64,000 bases of DNA. Source: Trypanosoma brucei gambiense DAL972 (lineage: Eukaryota > Euglenozoa > Kinetoplastea > Trypanosomatida > Trypanosomatidae). Location of the stretch: assembly GCF_000210295.1 (NCBI RefSeq), contig NC_026734.1:124001-188000 (forward strand), written 5' to 3'. Positions within the stretch are counted from its first letter, which is position 1. Every line of letters starts with the position of its first letter. This document shows positions 10,178-21,328 of this stretch, piece after piece. The position numbers were made by a program, and so were the translations under genes. The notes under the pieces are model-generated. The model was given only the letters and a program-made list of their open reading frames with translations. It was not told where the DNA came from and did no database searches.

Positions 10178-11479
10178 ATGAAGGACATTAGTTGCCCTAC
10201 GGGGGAAACCGGCTCGATATTTGAGAAATCCAAGAAGTTTCATCATTTCTTTACGATGGATGGAGCTGTGGGGACATTGGTGGAAAGATGTGGTTTGGAT
10301 CCATCTAAAATGGGTTCCATGTGGTCAACATCTGCACTTATCACGGATGAAGAAATAGTTCGTTACGTTCATAAATCCTACTTGGATGTGGGGGCCGATG
10401 TTATTTTAACAAATACTTATCAAATGCACGCCGCTGGATGTGCTCAGGCGGGAGTAACCATGAATGAAGTGGTAAACACCGCCGTCCGTGTTTTGTGCGA
10501 CGGCATCACGCCTGAACGTGCGGCGGCAACAAAAGAGGCAAAAGTATGGGCTCAACATGTTATGAATAACAAAAGAAGCGAATTCGTAGATGTGTTTGCT
10601 CCTCTTTTTTATGGACCACGAGATGATGCATCAAAATGCCCGGTGTTGGTTGGTGGTAGTCTCGGATCATATGGAGCTTCACTCGGGAATGCGCAGGAAT
10701 ACCGTGGGGAATATGAGGTTAATGAAGACATCATCAGGGATTATTATGTAGGGAGGTTTATGGCCTTTGTGAACCATGTGGATGAGAAGGAGGCCCACTT
10801 GAAGGTGGATTTCATCATGATTGAAACAATTCCATTGTTAAATGAAGCAATAGAAATCTTTACATGGCTGAAATATCAGAAGGAAGATGAGACACTTCGG
10901 TCGGCACCGGTGTGTTTGTCATTTATTTCTTGTTTACGGGAACCGCGTCCTGACGTGACTGTTGATGATGCCACTTTGAATGAATGGTGGCTGGCGGCGG
11001 AATCAAACATCCGTCTTATTGATGGCAATACGTTTGAGAAGGCGTTTAATTCTCTAATGGAACTTCAGTTACCGCAGCTGGTTGGGTTTGGAACCAACTG
11101 CTGTAGTCCTCTTGAAGCGAGTGTCGTTGCAAGTGCTTTTCTCAAAAAGAAAAAGCATAAGGTGACGGACCCATCACTAGCGCTATTTTTGTATTCAAAT
11201 TCTGGCGAAAACTTCAAGGAGGGGGAATGGCATTGGGGCGGTCAATTACCACGGGGTTCACATTCACCAACATCCAGCCCTAAGGAAACATTACCATTTA
11301 CAACATTACAGAGATTAATGTTGTGTTGCGAAGCTGATGTCCGCACCGCTGCTTTTTTTGCACATCAGTTACTGCTTCAAAGGCCCGAAGCGGACGATTG
11401 GCTTTTCGATATTATCATCTGCGGCGGTTGTTGTCGTTCAACTCCTGAAGATATTGCTATGATACGCAGTTTAGTGTGA
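10178..11479 (+). CDS. Homocysteine S-methyltransferase family protein
   Basis: 433 residues. Family members transfer a methyl group from S-methylmethionine or S-adenosylmethionine to homocysteine to form methionine, using a zinc held by cysteines in a TIM barrel. The conserved start of the barrel is MDGAVGTLVE at 27-36, followed by DVILTNTYQ at 74-82. The zinc-binding elements are present: the GTNCC region (Cys308/309) and the IICGGCC region near the end (Cys418/419). The C-terminus DIAMIRSLV fits the usual final helix. A 26-residue N-terminal extension and a charged loop at 322-328 are unusual. The family call is firm; the methyl donor cannot be decided from sequence. The leader upstream is A-rich, with repeated ATAATAAT just before the ATG. 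Confidence 0.93.
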   Translation: MKDISCPTGETGSIFEKSKKFHHFFTMDGAVGTLVERCGLDPSKMGSMWSTSALITDEEIVRYVHKSYLDVGADVILTNTYQMHAAGCAQAGVTMNEVVNTAVRVLCDGITPERAAATKEAKVWAQHVMNNKRSEFVDVFAPLFYGPRDDASKCPVLVGGSLGSYGASLGNAQEYRGEYEVNEDIIRDYYVGRFMAFVNHVDEKEAHLKVDFIMIETIPLLNEAIEIFTWLKYQKEDETLRSAPVCLSFISCLREPRPDVTVDDATLNEWWLAAESNIRLIDGNTFEKAFNSLMELQLPQLVGFGTNCCSPLEASVVASAFLKKKKHKVTDPSLALFLYSNSGENFKEGEWHWGGQLPRGSHSPTSSPKETLPFTTLQRLMLCCEADVRTAAFFAHQLLLQRPEADDWLFDIIICGGCCRSTPEDIAMIRSLV

Positions 11480-12714
11480 GGTTGTTTTTTTTTTATTTTT
11501 CGTTATTTGACAGCACTCACTTATCTTTACCATGGTGTTTCTCCGTCATAGGTATGGAGTTACGATTTTTTTTTCCTTTTTTTTCCTTTTCAAATATTGT
11601 TTTTCTTATATTGTTCCTTTTTCTTTTTCGTATCTTTTCTCATTTTTCTTTTTTTTTTTTTCTGGGGTGGAGCTATGATTTTCATGACTAGTGACAGAGC
11701 CCCCATTCATTTCCCTTCTTTTTTTCTTTTTTCTTTTTTCCTTTTTTCTCTATTCCTTTCCTTTCCTCAACGAAAAAAGAAGAAAGTGAAAATGTTGTAA
11801 GTGAATTAACCAAAACTCAAAAAAAAAGCAGCAAAGAAAGAAAAATAAAAGGAAAAGAGGATACAACAACAGAATCAATCAAACAAATAAACAAAGAAAT
11901 AAACACATCAACACAAGAATTCAAGCCAGAATAGAAACAACAAAAAGAAGTTATGTTGAAGTGAAAGCGGCTACTTTTTAGTGTGCAGCGGCCAGTGTTT
12001 TTTTTTTTTTTGGTCCGGCACCTTCATTTCGTTTTTATCGTTTTGCTGCAAGAGAAAAAGAAAAGAGGAAGGGATTATTATCTGAATTTATTTGATGAAG
12101 GATAATTTGAAAGTGTTTTCACTTTTATTGTTTAGTTTCGTTTTGTTTGTAGTGGTTATTGTAACGCCGGTGGCGGTTAAGATAGAAAATCACACGTAAC
12201 GGAGGGATGATTTTTAAAATCAAAGAGATTTTTTAATATTAAAGAGAAGAAAAACAAAGACGTAAATTAAAAAAAAAAAAGCACACAGTGGTGAAGTTTG
12301 ACCACAGACATGAATTTAATTTAACGTTCCAATGACAAACGAAACAAACACACGTTTATTAAACATTTTTGTGATCGTTGTCATTGTTGTTATCACTTAC
12401 TCTCTTTTACCCTGTCGTCTTTCTTTCTTTTTTTTTTTTTAGTGCTGTGATTACCAAATTTTTTCCCCTGTTTAAATAATGTATCTAATCATAAATATAT
12501 ATATATATATATATTTCTATATTCCCCTCCCATTTCCCCCATTTTCCTACTAAACTATCATCCGTTATTTCTCTTTTTTTTTCTTTTATTATTTTTATTT
12601 TTTCCCCCTTTATCTTGTTTCATAATTTGTTTTTTTCTTTTTAAATCGAACGGATGATGTTTAAAAGGAGGGGAAAATGTTGTTTAAAGATTATTTATAA
12701 CCTCCTTAGCACAC

Positions 12715-12750
<36 letters not shown>

Positions 12751-13623
12751 CAACAACAACAACAACAAAAACAAAAAGAAAAAGAAAAAAAGAAAAAAAC
12801 GGAGGAAAATGAATTAAATAATAGATATATTATTATATCAGTAAGAGGGGAGAGATATATAACGTATAAAAAAGGAAAAAAAACAACGTGGAGGAAAAAT
12901 AAGAATAATGTGAGGGGAAAATACAATAGAATGTTTGAGTGCCGAATTTGTGTGCATGTGTTTTTAGCAACAGATGAAAATTCTGGCGACATTAGGGGGT
13001 GTAAAAAAAAAAAAAAGAAAAAAAGAGAAAAAGAAAAAAAGAAAAGAGGGTTCGTAGGAATATTCATTTCAAAAGCAATAAAACGGAGAACACAAATGTC
13101 TCTATGTGGAAATATTGGCGAGAGTACCGCTGTTGTTTTGATGATATGTTTCAATTTTTTTTCCCCCTTTACTTTTGGTTTTTCCATTAATAATTCTTCA
13201 CTTTTTTACACACTCTTTCCTCTCTCTCTCTCTCTCTCTTTTTTTTCTTTTATCATTTTATGTTTTGCAAGTTTCTGATGACACGTATGAAAGTTGCCTT
13301 CACTGAGGCACGAGTTTTGGTTTCGCAACTTTGCATTTTACAAACCGTCAAAACCCACATGAGTAAATGTCCCCTCAAATCACTTTTCCTTTATTATTAT
13401 TATTATTATTTTGTTGTTATTATTTTCACTGATTTAAGACTATTCATCTCAATTCTTTTCCTTTTCCATTTTCCCTTTCCTTCTTTTACCCCTTTTCGTT
13501 TTTTTCCACTCTTAAATTATTTACATCCGTCTTTAGTTGTTGCCTCTGTTGTTTCCAATTTCTTTCCCCCCTCTCCCATACGTGTAGCTGCAAAGCAAAG
13601 AAAAAAAATAATAAATTAAAACA
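11480..13623. other. 2.1-kb intergenic region, poly-T and A-rich
   Basis: No gene is supported. It contains T-rich tracts at 11565-11770, an A-rich block at 11800-11960, a (TA)n run at about 12497-12513, and an (AC)n(CAA)n run at about 12717-12767. The minus-strand open frame here is only a reading of these repeats. Confidence 0.6.
13551..13587 (+). promoter_or_regulatory. Predicted spliced-leader acceptor
   Basis: A C/T-rich tract (TTTCTTTCCCCCCTCTCCC core) is followed by the first AG at 13586-13587. The leader to the ATG at 13624 would be 36 nt, without an upstream ATG. Confidence 0.5.
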
Positions 13624-14547
13624 ATGACAGAGATTGTGTCGGATAATTACTTTCCACCTAACGATAAATTGGGAGAAACTCCCTCGGTTCCGAACGAAGC
13701 AACTCCACCTCTCGAATCGCCCTCAAGTACCACTGAAAACGCAACATCATTAAAAAGGGAGGAGAACACATCGGCGTTACATTCAAACTCACTTTTGGAC
13801 ACATCATCAAGTATATGCGCATTTGAGTTTAATTTTGTTATTGAACAGGATGAAACAGTGCGTGGCGCAATTGAGACTATTAATGCTCTCATGCAAGCGG
13901 GTGACATTAATGGGGCAGTAGCGGTAGCTGAAGCGAGTCAACTTACTATTGATATGTTAGCGCTCAATGGAACACAATTGGCGATTGCAATGAATATGAC
14001 GCTAAAATATGCGGTGCGGCCGATATGTGGCGCTTTCTTATTTTTATTTGATACCGCCTTTGGTGTGTGGGCGATGGTGCCCTCATTAGAGGGAATTTTG
14101 AGAAAAACAGCACACAAAGTTGGAAATAATAATACCACCGCCACTTCTTACGTAGCAACGCGTGAGAAACCTTTCTTATGGGGTATTACAGGCGGAATGG
14201 ATGTTACAAATCGGGTGTACGCGGAGGTGACGATGCTCGTTGTTTGTGTTATTCTTTGTTTGCTTATTTTTAGTATTCGCCGTTTGTTTAGGCATTATTC
14301 TGCGAGCATTGACACTTTGGAAGCTTGGAAACAAAAAAGTTGGCATGTCCAGGCAAATGGTGCGTATTCGCCAGCTCCTCTGTTACCGTTGGCTGTAAAC
14401 CATACGCACGTTGAGACACTCGCATGGGAGGATGGATTGCAGTTTGCCAACAAATCAAAGTCACTGCATAATATTTCTCCCACGTCGTCTGGAGCGAACT
14501 TAGTCGAAGATAACATGAGCCCAATATCACTTTCACGCACCATGTAG
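13624..14547 (+). CDS. Membrane protein of unknown function
   Basis: 307 residues, not recognised. The first ~65 residues are Ser/Thr/Pro-rich and look disordered. A helical segment at 74-125 (DETVRGAIETINALMQAGD) precedes a hydrophobic stretch at about 129-152, and a clear transmembrane segment lies at about 202-219 (EVTMLVVCVILCLLIFSI), followed directly by the basic RRLFRHY. This suggests one or two membrane spans with the basic C-terminal tail in the cytosol. There are sequon-like sites at 124 and 170. No catalytic motif is visible. It may be restricted to kinetoplastids. Confidence 0.75.
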   Translation: MTEIVSDNYFPPNDKLGETPSVPNEATPPLESPSSTTENATSLKREENTSALHSNSLLDTSSSICAFEFNFVIEQDETVRGAIETINALMQAGDINGAVAVAEASQLTIDMLALNGTQLAIAMNMTLKYAVRPICGAFLFLFDTAFGVWAMVPSLEGILRKTAHKVGNNNTTATSYVATREKPFLWGITGGMDVTNRVYAEVTMLVVCVILCLLIFSIRRLFRHYSASIDTLEAWKQKSWHVQANGAYSPAPLLPLAVNHTHVETLAWEDGLQFANKSKSLHNISPTSSGANLVEDNMSPISLSRTM

Positions 14548-14893
14548 TGTAGTTTCTGCAGAGTGTTGCGAAAAATTATGAGTGCGCGTATGTGTGGTTG
14601 GAATTCCTGGCTACCTTGTCCATCAAATGCAAAGTCGCAGCTATATTGTAATTGTGATTGTGATTGTGTTACTGTTACTACTAATACTGCTACTATTACT
14701 ATTACTATTACTATTACTACTACCCGCTGCTGGCTGTATGATTACTGCCGGCTCTTTAAAAACACTTCCGCTAACGCTGCGTGTTCTATTAGTTTTGTAA
14801 CGCGCACGAATACATTGTTGAAGTGATTTCACATCGTGATATCTACGCTTGTTGAAAACCATCAAATCTGTGGTCGCGCTGACTGAAGTTTCA

Positions 14894-14931
<38 letters not shown>

Positions 14932-15104
14932 GTGTTTATTTGTTTATTCATTTACTCTTCCCCCTTTATTGTCCTTATTTCTCATTTTTATTATCAACGT
15001 GATTGCTTCCCCAAATAAAAACGGTACTCTTGCGATTCATTTGTGTAAGAGGGGAAGGTGTGTGTGTGTGTGTGTGTGTGAAAAGCCTTTATGTTAGTAG
15101 CAGA
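14548..15104. other. Intergenic region with trinucleotide and dinucleotide repeats
   Basis: It holds a (TACTAT)n-like run at about 14670-14720, a (TA)n run at about 14896-14930 and a (GT)n run at about 15059-15079. The pyrimidine-rich stretch at 14940-14990 may direct trans-splicing to an AG near 15048-15049. A short overlapping upstream frame starts at 15091. Confidence 0.55.
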
Positions 15105-16397
15105 ATGTCACTTCTAGTTGCTCTCGTACGCGTCATCGGGTTTGTTCTATTCTTTACCGCCCTATTGCGGGTGAAGAAAACTCGCGTCCGACACCTTCCC
15201 TCACGTCGTACGCGTGTGTCACGGCATCAAGGTGAGACATGCATATGGTTGGAGCGATTAACGAGTGCTGTGTTTGACATTTTTTATAGCGCAATGCGTG
15301 AAGGGAATGAACCCGACACGAGGGAGCAGCGAGGGCAAAGCCAAAACAATTCGTGCGAAGGAGATTTTGCAGCCAACTCAGCGCGGCGTGAGGATAAAAG
15401 CTGCGGTAGCGGTGGCGGAGTTGGTGGGGATGCATGGCGTTTTGTAAGATTAATTGAGGAACATGTGGAGGCACTGCTAGAGGATCGTGGCATAGCTGCA
15501 TGCGCAACTTTCAACATACATTCACTTGGCGATAAGCCACCCATTATACGAGCCATACGGGTAATAAACCGTACAGGAATGGAATCCGTCCCACCAGGTT
15601 CTGCTGCTCCGGCGACAGGGAGTGGCAGCCCCGGATCTGGTGATAAAGACACTGCCACGCCTTCCACAGTTGTTGTACCACCTGCCCTTAACGCTAACAC
15701 CTCCACTAGTATCAATGCCACCGGAGTTAAACCAGTGGTTTCGCACAAAACGAAGCTTCGTCCCTCTCAACTTACCTTGTATCCAACAGGTGACGGTACG
15801 GAGAAATGGCACAACGAAATGCACCCGGACGAGGCTGTGGCAGCTGCGCCGTCAGCGGCAAACCCCATTCTATCGTGTTTACCTCCACTGCCGGCAACAG
15901 CAATTGAACTGGAGGCTGAAGTGGAGTATGCTGGGGATATTGACGTAAGGTTGCAGGCTGATATTTGCCTCGCACGTGGAAGGCGATTACCGGTGTTTAT
16001 TCGTGTTAGTGACGTTGAATACATCAAAGCCCATGTGAGACTGCATGCCACGCTGAAGCATGAAAATGCCACGATGGATACTCAGCGAAAGCCGTACCTT
16101 CAGTGTACTTTATGGCTTGAATCGGAGCCAACGTTCTCCTTCAAAATGTCCACGGTCTTTAGTTTCCATGGGATTCGCGATTTCTTCGCCGTTCCGGTTG
16201 TAGCTAAGTTTTTGTTTCTCCGCCTTGTTAACTATCGCATGTTGTATCCGCGTGGCGCGGGTTTGTCATTTAATATTCCCCTCCCAGAAGACGTGGTGGA
16301 CGGTGGCGTTTATCCCTGGTTTTCGCCCATGGATGACGTTGGGACAGTGGCAACTCCCTCGCTAAATAGTTTTATGATGGGGCGCGGTGCATTGTGA
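15105..16397 (+). CDS. SMP-domain membrane protein, probable lipid-transfer protein at membrane contact sites
   Basis: 430 residues from the first in-frame ATG (the longer open frame uses TTG). Residues 1-21 form a hydrophobic N-terminal anchor followed by basic residues. The remainder reads as an SMP (synaptotagmin-like mitochondrial lipid-binding) domain: an initial helix (IWLERLTSAVFDIFYS, ~47-62), the strand motif HSLGDKPPIIRAIRVI at ~139-154, then a low-complexity insertion (~158-262), then VEYAGDIDVRLQADI, LPVFIRVSDVEYIKAHVRL, and the final FSFHGIRDF...YPRGAGLSFNIPLP, which matches the end of SMP domains. SMP proteins such as extended synaptotagmins, tricalbins and MMM1 move glycerolipids between ER and other membranes. 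No C2 domain follows, so the layout resembles MMM1 more than E-Syt. The SMP call rests on motif reading, so moderate certainty. Confidence 0.75.
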   Translation: MSLLVALVRVIGFVLFFTALLRVKKTRVRHLPSRRTRVSRHQGETCIWLERLTSAVFDIFYSAMREGNEPDTREQRGQSQNNSCEGDFAANSARREDKSCGSGGGVGGDAWRFVRLIEEHVEALLEDRGIAACATFNIHSLGDKPPIIRAIRVINRTGMESVPPGSAAPATGSGSPGSGDKDTATPSTVVVPPALNANTSTSINATGVKPVVSHKTKLRPSQLTLYPTGDGTEKWHNEMHPDEAVAAAPSAANPILSCLPPLPATAIELEAEVEYAGDIDVRLQADICLARGRRLPVFIRVSDVEYIKAHVRLHATLKHENATMDTQRKPYLQCTLWLESEPTFSFKMSTVFSFHGIRDFFAVPVVAKFLFLRLVNYRMLYPRGAGLSFNIPLPEDVVDGGVYPWFSPMDDVGTVATPSLNSFMMGRGAL

Positions 16398-16843
16398 CGA
16401 TGAATAACCGTTGCCGCCTTTATATATATATATGTGTGTATGTGTGTTTTATATTTCTTCATTGTGCCTTGGGCTGTACGATGGTGATGCCGGTGTGATT
16501 CTCAACTGGAGAAGTGAAATCTGCCTTTCATTTAAGGTAGTATTTACAGGTGAGCGAAATGAGGAGATCCAGTCGCGAGGCGAGGGTAAATGCGCTGACA
16601 TTTGCGTTGAATGTGTATGCCTTTGCGCAGCGTCGTTGTGCATTTGCCCTCAGTGAATACTTTAGGTGCTTCACCTCGCAGAAAGAGGCGAGAAGTGGAA
16701 GGAACGCAAAGAGCTGACACGTATAGAAATAAGTGTGTTTTATACAGTGTGCCGAACTATGGCCGCATGTATCTTTTTTCTTCTGTTTGTATCGTACCTT
16801 CCCATTCAATCTTCACAATGGAAGCAGTGATTGGGGTGCATAG
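16398..16843. other. Intergenic region
   Basis: No gene is seen. A T/C-rich stretch at about 16768-16815 precedes the next gene. The first AGs after it are at 16823-16824 and 16826-16827, giving a leader of about 16-19 nt. Confidence 0.55.
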
Positions 16844-18064
<1,221 letters not shown>

Positions 18065-18522
18065 GTGACATCCTTTCACATCATTGGATTTACCTGTCGT
18101 GTTGTTGGAGTTCAAACCATATTGTTAGGAAAGGCACTTCCAACTCAACGAAGATGGGTGGTGGATATGGTTGGAGCTATCCGTTCACAGATAAGAGCGT
18201 CAACGAAAGGAAAAAAAATACATATAGTCACATTACCACTCCTTAATGTATCAGGTTACCTGCAAGCGCGCATGGCACCTCTTCATAATAGTATGTCCTT
18301 AAAGTATGTGGTAATGTTCAAGGAGAATTTGTTTCTGTTGATATCCATTTAAACGTCAGGAAGGAATTACTCTCTTCTTTTTTAAAAAATCTCCTTGTTT
18401 GTTTTTCTTTTCAGTACTCAGTTTTAATTTAATTTATTATTGACACCCATATCCTCTTCGATCTGTCGAAGGACCTTACCAGGGGGGAGGGAGGGGGGAA
18501 AGGAGAGTGAATTTTGTCATTT
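18065..18522. other. Intergenic region
   Basis: No gene is seen. It holds the 3' flank of the TUTase gene, a pyrimidine tract at 18391-18412 and a G-rich block at 18482-18507 just before the next start. Confidence 0.6.
18391..18414 (+). promoter_or_regulatory. Predicted spliced-leader acceptor
   Basis: A C/T-rich tract (CTCCTTGTTTGTTTTTCTTT) ends in CAG at 18412-18414. The leader to the ATG at 18523 would be 108 nt and contains no ATG, which supports this start over the TTG at 18514. Confidence 0.65.
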
Positions 18523-20751
18523 ATGGCATGCAGTACCAAAAGGGATGCGAGCGATATTCGAGACGGGAGAACTGAGCGGCGATTACCGGCCATTCCCCTC
18601 GATGCGTGGGCATTCCGCCGTATGGCACCTCAAGGCTCCATCACCCCAAGTGGCCTCATCACCGCAGATGTGGATGGTGACGGTGTGGAAGAGGTAATTA
18701 TTGGCACAACAGAGGGGCAGTTGCTGTTGTTGAAGATGGGTTACAGGACACCCGTGTATTCTCGAACGATTCCTGCCACAATTTCTGTGGTTCTTTATAG
18801 CGCAAAGACGCTTCGTCTCCTTTTGGTGACGCTGGAAGGACAATGTGAAGTGATAGAGGGATTCATTACTGGCAGTAAAACTATAGCCTGCTCATCTCGT
18901 GGTGGGTCTACGACATCTTCTCGCAAGAGGGATGAAGATGCAACCGCCGGTGTCATGGGTTCGGAGATGTGTTCTGGGGGAAGCCACAGCGGGGTCTACA
19001 GTGAATGTTTGGACAAGGAGTATCAACCCTGTGGGGTCTCTTACATCTTTTCCATCCCGCCAAACTGCATTTGCGGTGATATTGGCGCCGATGAGAAAAG
19101 CGGCGAGGGAAACATTGTTTTCTTGGGATCATATGATGGTCATGTGTACGTTTATTCCGTTTCGCCTCTTGGTGAACGGCTTGGGTTGCTTTTTCTTCAC
19201 TCCCATGTTTCCTCCATAAAATCGTTTATTGTGCCGGCCAACGGGACTGCACTGCCACCTTCCACAGAGGACCACCTTACGTGCGCGGAAAGCAGCAGCA
19301 CTACTACAGCATCATTTACGATGGAAACCTGGCGCAGATGCTCCTTATTGCTCGTCTGCTGCAGCCAGCGTATCGTATTGCTTGGCGCCTCTCGGGAGGA
19401 AATAATGCACTGGCAGGGGCACCATCAACCTCGAACGGTTTCGATGGTTGGGTACGTGTGTGAGGGATGTGCAGCAACCTCGGCGTGCATGCGACCCACA
19501 GATGCTGTAGGCTCTTTGACTATAGGAATGGAGACTCCGCTTTCTGACAGTAGCACTTCTTTAAACAAAACGGCACCATTGGAACCCAAGTGGCAGTTTC
19601 CACTTTATCATTTGTCGAAGAGTAATGTACATCTTCCCACCGAGGAAGGTGGTAGACAGGTGGCCCCTCAGGAGGAAAGTACCGCCGAGTTGCACGCTCC
19701 GTGGTTGTTGCCCTGGAAATATTCGCAACATCAAGGCAGCTCAAATGCCACGGTGACAACACTGGAAATTCAACAGTGTCGCCATTCTTATCAGCGGCAG
19801 CATGACAGTGTTGCCAGCACCAGCACAACACATGACCATGGGGAATCATCTCCTAAGGTTAATGACGCGGACGTGATTATTCGCTCACCTGCAGCTGTAG
19901 ATGTAGCAACTGCGCCACATGCTGCGCAGTTCGCCGTTGCCACGGAGGACGGTCGTTGGTTCATATTCGAAATGTTGCTCGCAGGTTCGAGCATTGGAAC
20001 GGCTTCCCCGGGGCGAATAGGGGATGGGCCGGTTGAAGGCTCCACATCTTCATTCCGTGGGACGGTTGTGTGTTTAATGTCGGGTTGTGTCCAAGATGCC
20101 GGATTCGTTGAACGTGTTCGCGTCGTCAATGTAGGAAACGATGGGTTCCAGGCAATCTTCCTTTCCATGGACGGGACCTGTTATGCCCTTGATGCGCACA
20201 AAAATACCGTTGTCACATCACGGGTGAAGGCGGGTGCGCTTTCCTTTACCGTGATGGGGTGTGCTTCAGAAAATGGGGAAGCTGGATCCCCTGCCGGTAA
20301 CACTGCCGCTGCTGCAATGCGTCAGAATGAGGCGCTCTCCAGTCTTGCTCCATGCGGATTTTCTCTCGTTAGTGTTGCTGTTGATGAGGTGGTGGTTTTG
20401 TCAATTGGTGGTGAATCGCATGAGTGGACTCCACCAACAGGTGCGCATGGTTTAGTTCGTGATCGTGGGTCCTCGGCGCTTCAAACGCGCATATCTACGA
20501 ATGAGGGCGGTCGTGGTATCCATGAAGGTGGTGAACAGTCAAATCGAAAGCTCCTTGACCAAACGGAAAACGATGCACCCGATGAAGATGCTGTAATGTT
20601 GAAGCTCGGCACCCTGCTTCTAAGAGGTAGCCATAACCCCGGGGATGTTGAGCGTTTCTCGGAGGAGTACCGGCGTTTTGTTGCTCGGAAGTTTTGTGCG
20701 TTTGGCCTCACACAAAAGGAGTGGAGGATGCTTCAGCAGCTGGGCGAGTAG
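18523..20751 (+). CDS. FG-GAP/beta-propeller protein, ITFG2-like
   Basis: 742 residues from the first ATG (the open frame extends to a TTG at 18514). Near the start is SGLITADVDGDGVEEVIIGTT, a calcium-binding-type FG-GAP/VCBS blade (DVDGDGVEE at about 49-57), followed by repeated short beta segments such as GQLLLLK, NIVFLGSYDGHVYVYSV and QFAVATEDGRWFIFEM. This pattern of blades with Gly/Asp turns reads as a seven-bladed propeller expanded by Ser/Thr-rich insertions. The order resembles ITFG2, which in animals is part of KICSTOR, a complex that anchors GATOR1 to lysosomes for amino-acid control of TORC1. BBS-type propellers are an alternative. A helical C-terminus (EYRRFVARKFCAFGLTQKEW) ends the protein. 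Family call moderate, complex membership speculative. Confidence 0.7.
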   Translation: MACSTKRDASDIRDGRTERRLPAIPLDAWAFRRMAPQGSITPSGLITADVDGDGVEEVIIGTTEGQLLLLKMGYRTPVYSRTIPATISVVLYSAKTLRLLLVTLEGQCEVIEGFITGSKTIACSSRGGSTTSSRKRDEDATAGVMGSEMCSGGSHSGVYSECLDKEYQPCGVSYIFSIPPNCICGDIGADEKSGEGNIVFLGSYDGHVYVYSVSPLGERLGLLFLHSHVSSIKSFIVPANGTALPPSTEDHLTCAESSSTTTASFTMETWRRCSLLLVCCSQRIVLLGASREEIMHWQGHHQPRTVSMVGYVCEGCAATSACMRPTDAVGSLTIGMETPLSDSSTSLNKTAPLEPKWQFPLYHLSKSNVHLPTEEGGRQVAPQEESTAELHAPWLLPWKYSQHQGSSNATVTTLEIQQCRHSYQRQHDSVASTSTTHDHGESSPKVNDADVIIRSPAAVDVATAPHAAQFAVATEDGRWFIFEMLLAGSSIGTASPGRIGDGPVEGSTSSFRGTVVCLMSGCVQDAGFVERVRVVNVGNDGFQAIFLSMDGTCYALDAHKNTVVTSRVKAGALSFTVMGCASENGEAGSPAGNTAAAAMRQNEALSSLAPCGFSLVSVAVDEVVVLSIGGESHEWTPPTGAHGLVRDRGSSALQTRISTNEGGRGIHEGGEQSNRKLLDQTENDAPDEDAVMLKLGTLLLRGSHNPGDVERFSEEYRRFVARKFCAFGLTQKEWRMLQQLGE

Positions 20752-21328
20752 TTGCCGTGTTGCATACGTGTGAACTCACTTCATTGACGAGTTTTAGCTT
20801 GTCATTTTGGTCTCTTTTTGACGAACACACACACACACACACACACGACATGCCGGTGTCGAGATATTTTTTCCTTTATCTGCTTTTACTTATCGTTAAC
20901 TCACAATGCACGTGCATACGTCATCTGTTTTTTTTTCTTTTTTCCTCTTCTATTTCGCCGTTGCCTGATACCCACTACCACACAGTTGGCCTTGTTCGCT
21001 GTCTGAGCTTTCGTACAAGGGAGGGGGTTTCAAAAAAAAAAAAAAGACGAAAAGAATAAGGCCGAAACAAAGTAATTTTGTAAGTGGCACGACGCACAAG
21101 TCGTATACCTTCCTTCGGCTGGCTTTTGCCGGTTCTTTAGATTACACGCCGCTTCAGTGAGGGTTTCTGTGGGGGAGGGAGGGAGGTAAAGGGTGAAGCA
21201 CAAGAAGGTGTGTGAGGCTGCATAATTTTAGAACGATTAACCGTGCGCGAAAAGCCATCAAGTCACCCAGCGGGGACAATTTTGTTGTCGATAACGCTCT
21301 CCCTCCAATCATTTGACCACCCCGATTC
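20752..21328. other. Intergenic region
   Basis: No gene is seen. An (AC)n run lies at about 20825-20846, poly-T at 20929-20942 and poly-A at 21032-21044. A pyrimidine-rich stretch ends in AG at 21139-21140, and no ATG lies between there and the kinesin start. Confidence 0.6.

Noticed and set aside
12684..13187. Minus-strand frame of 167 codons
   Set aside because: It is a reading of (AC)n, (CAA)n and A-rich tracts; no protein-like composition.
15003..15104. N-terminal extension of the SMP protein
   Set aside because: It starts at TTG and reads through a (GT)n run (poly Cys-Val).
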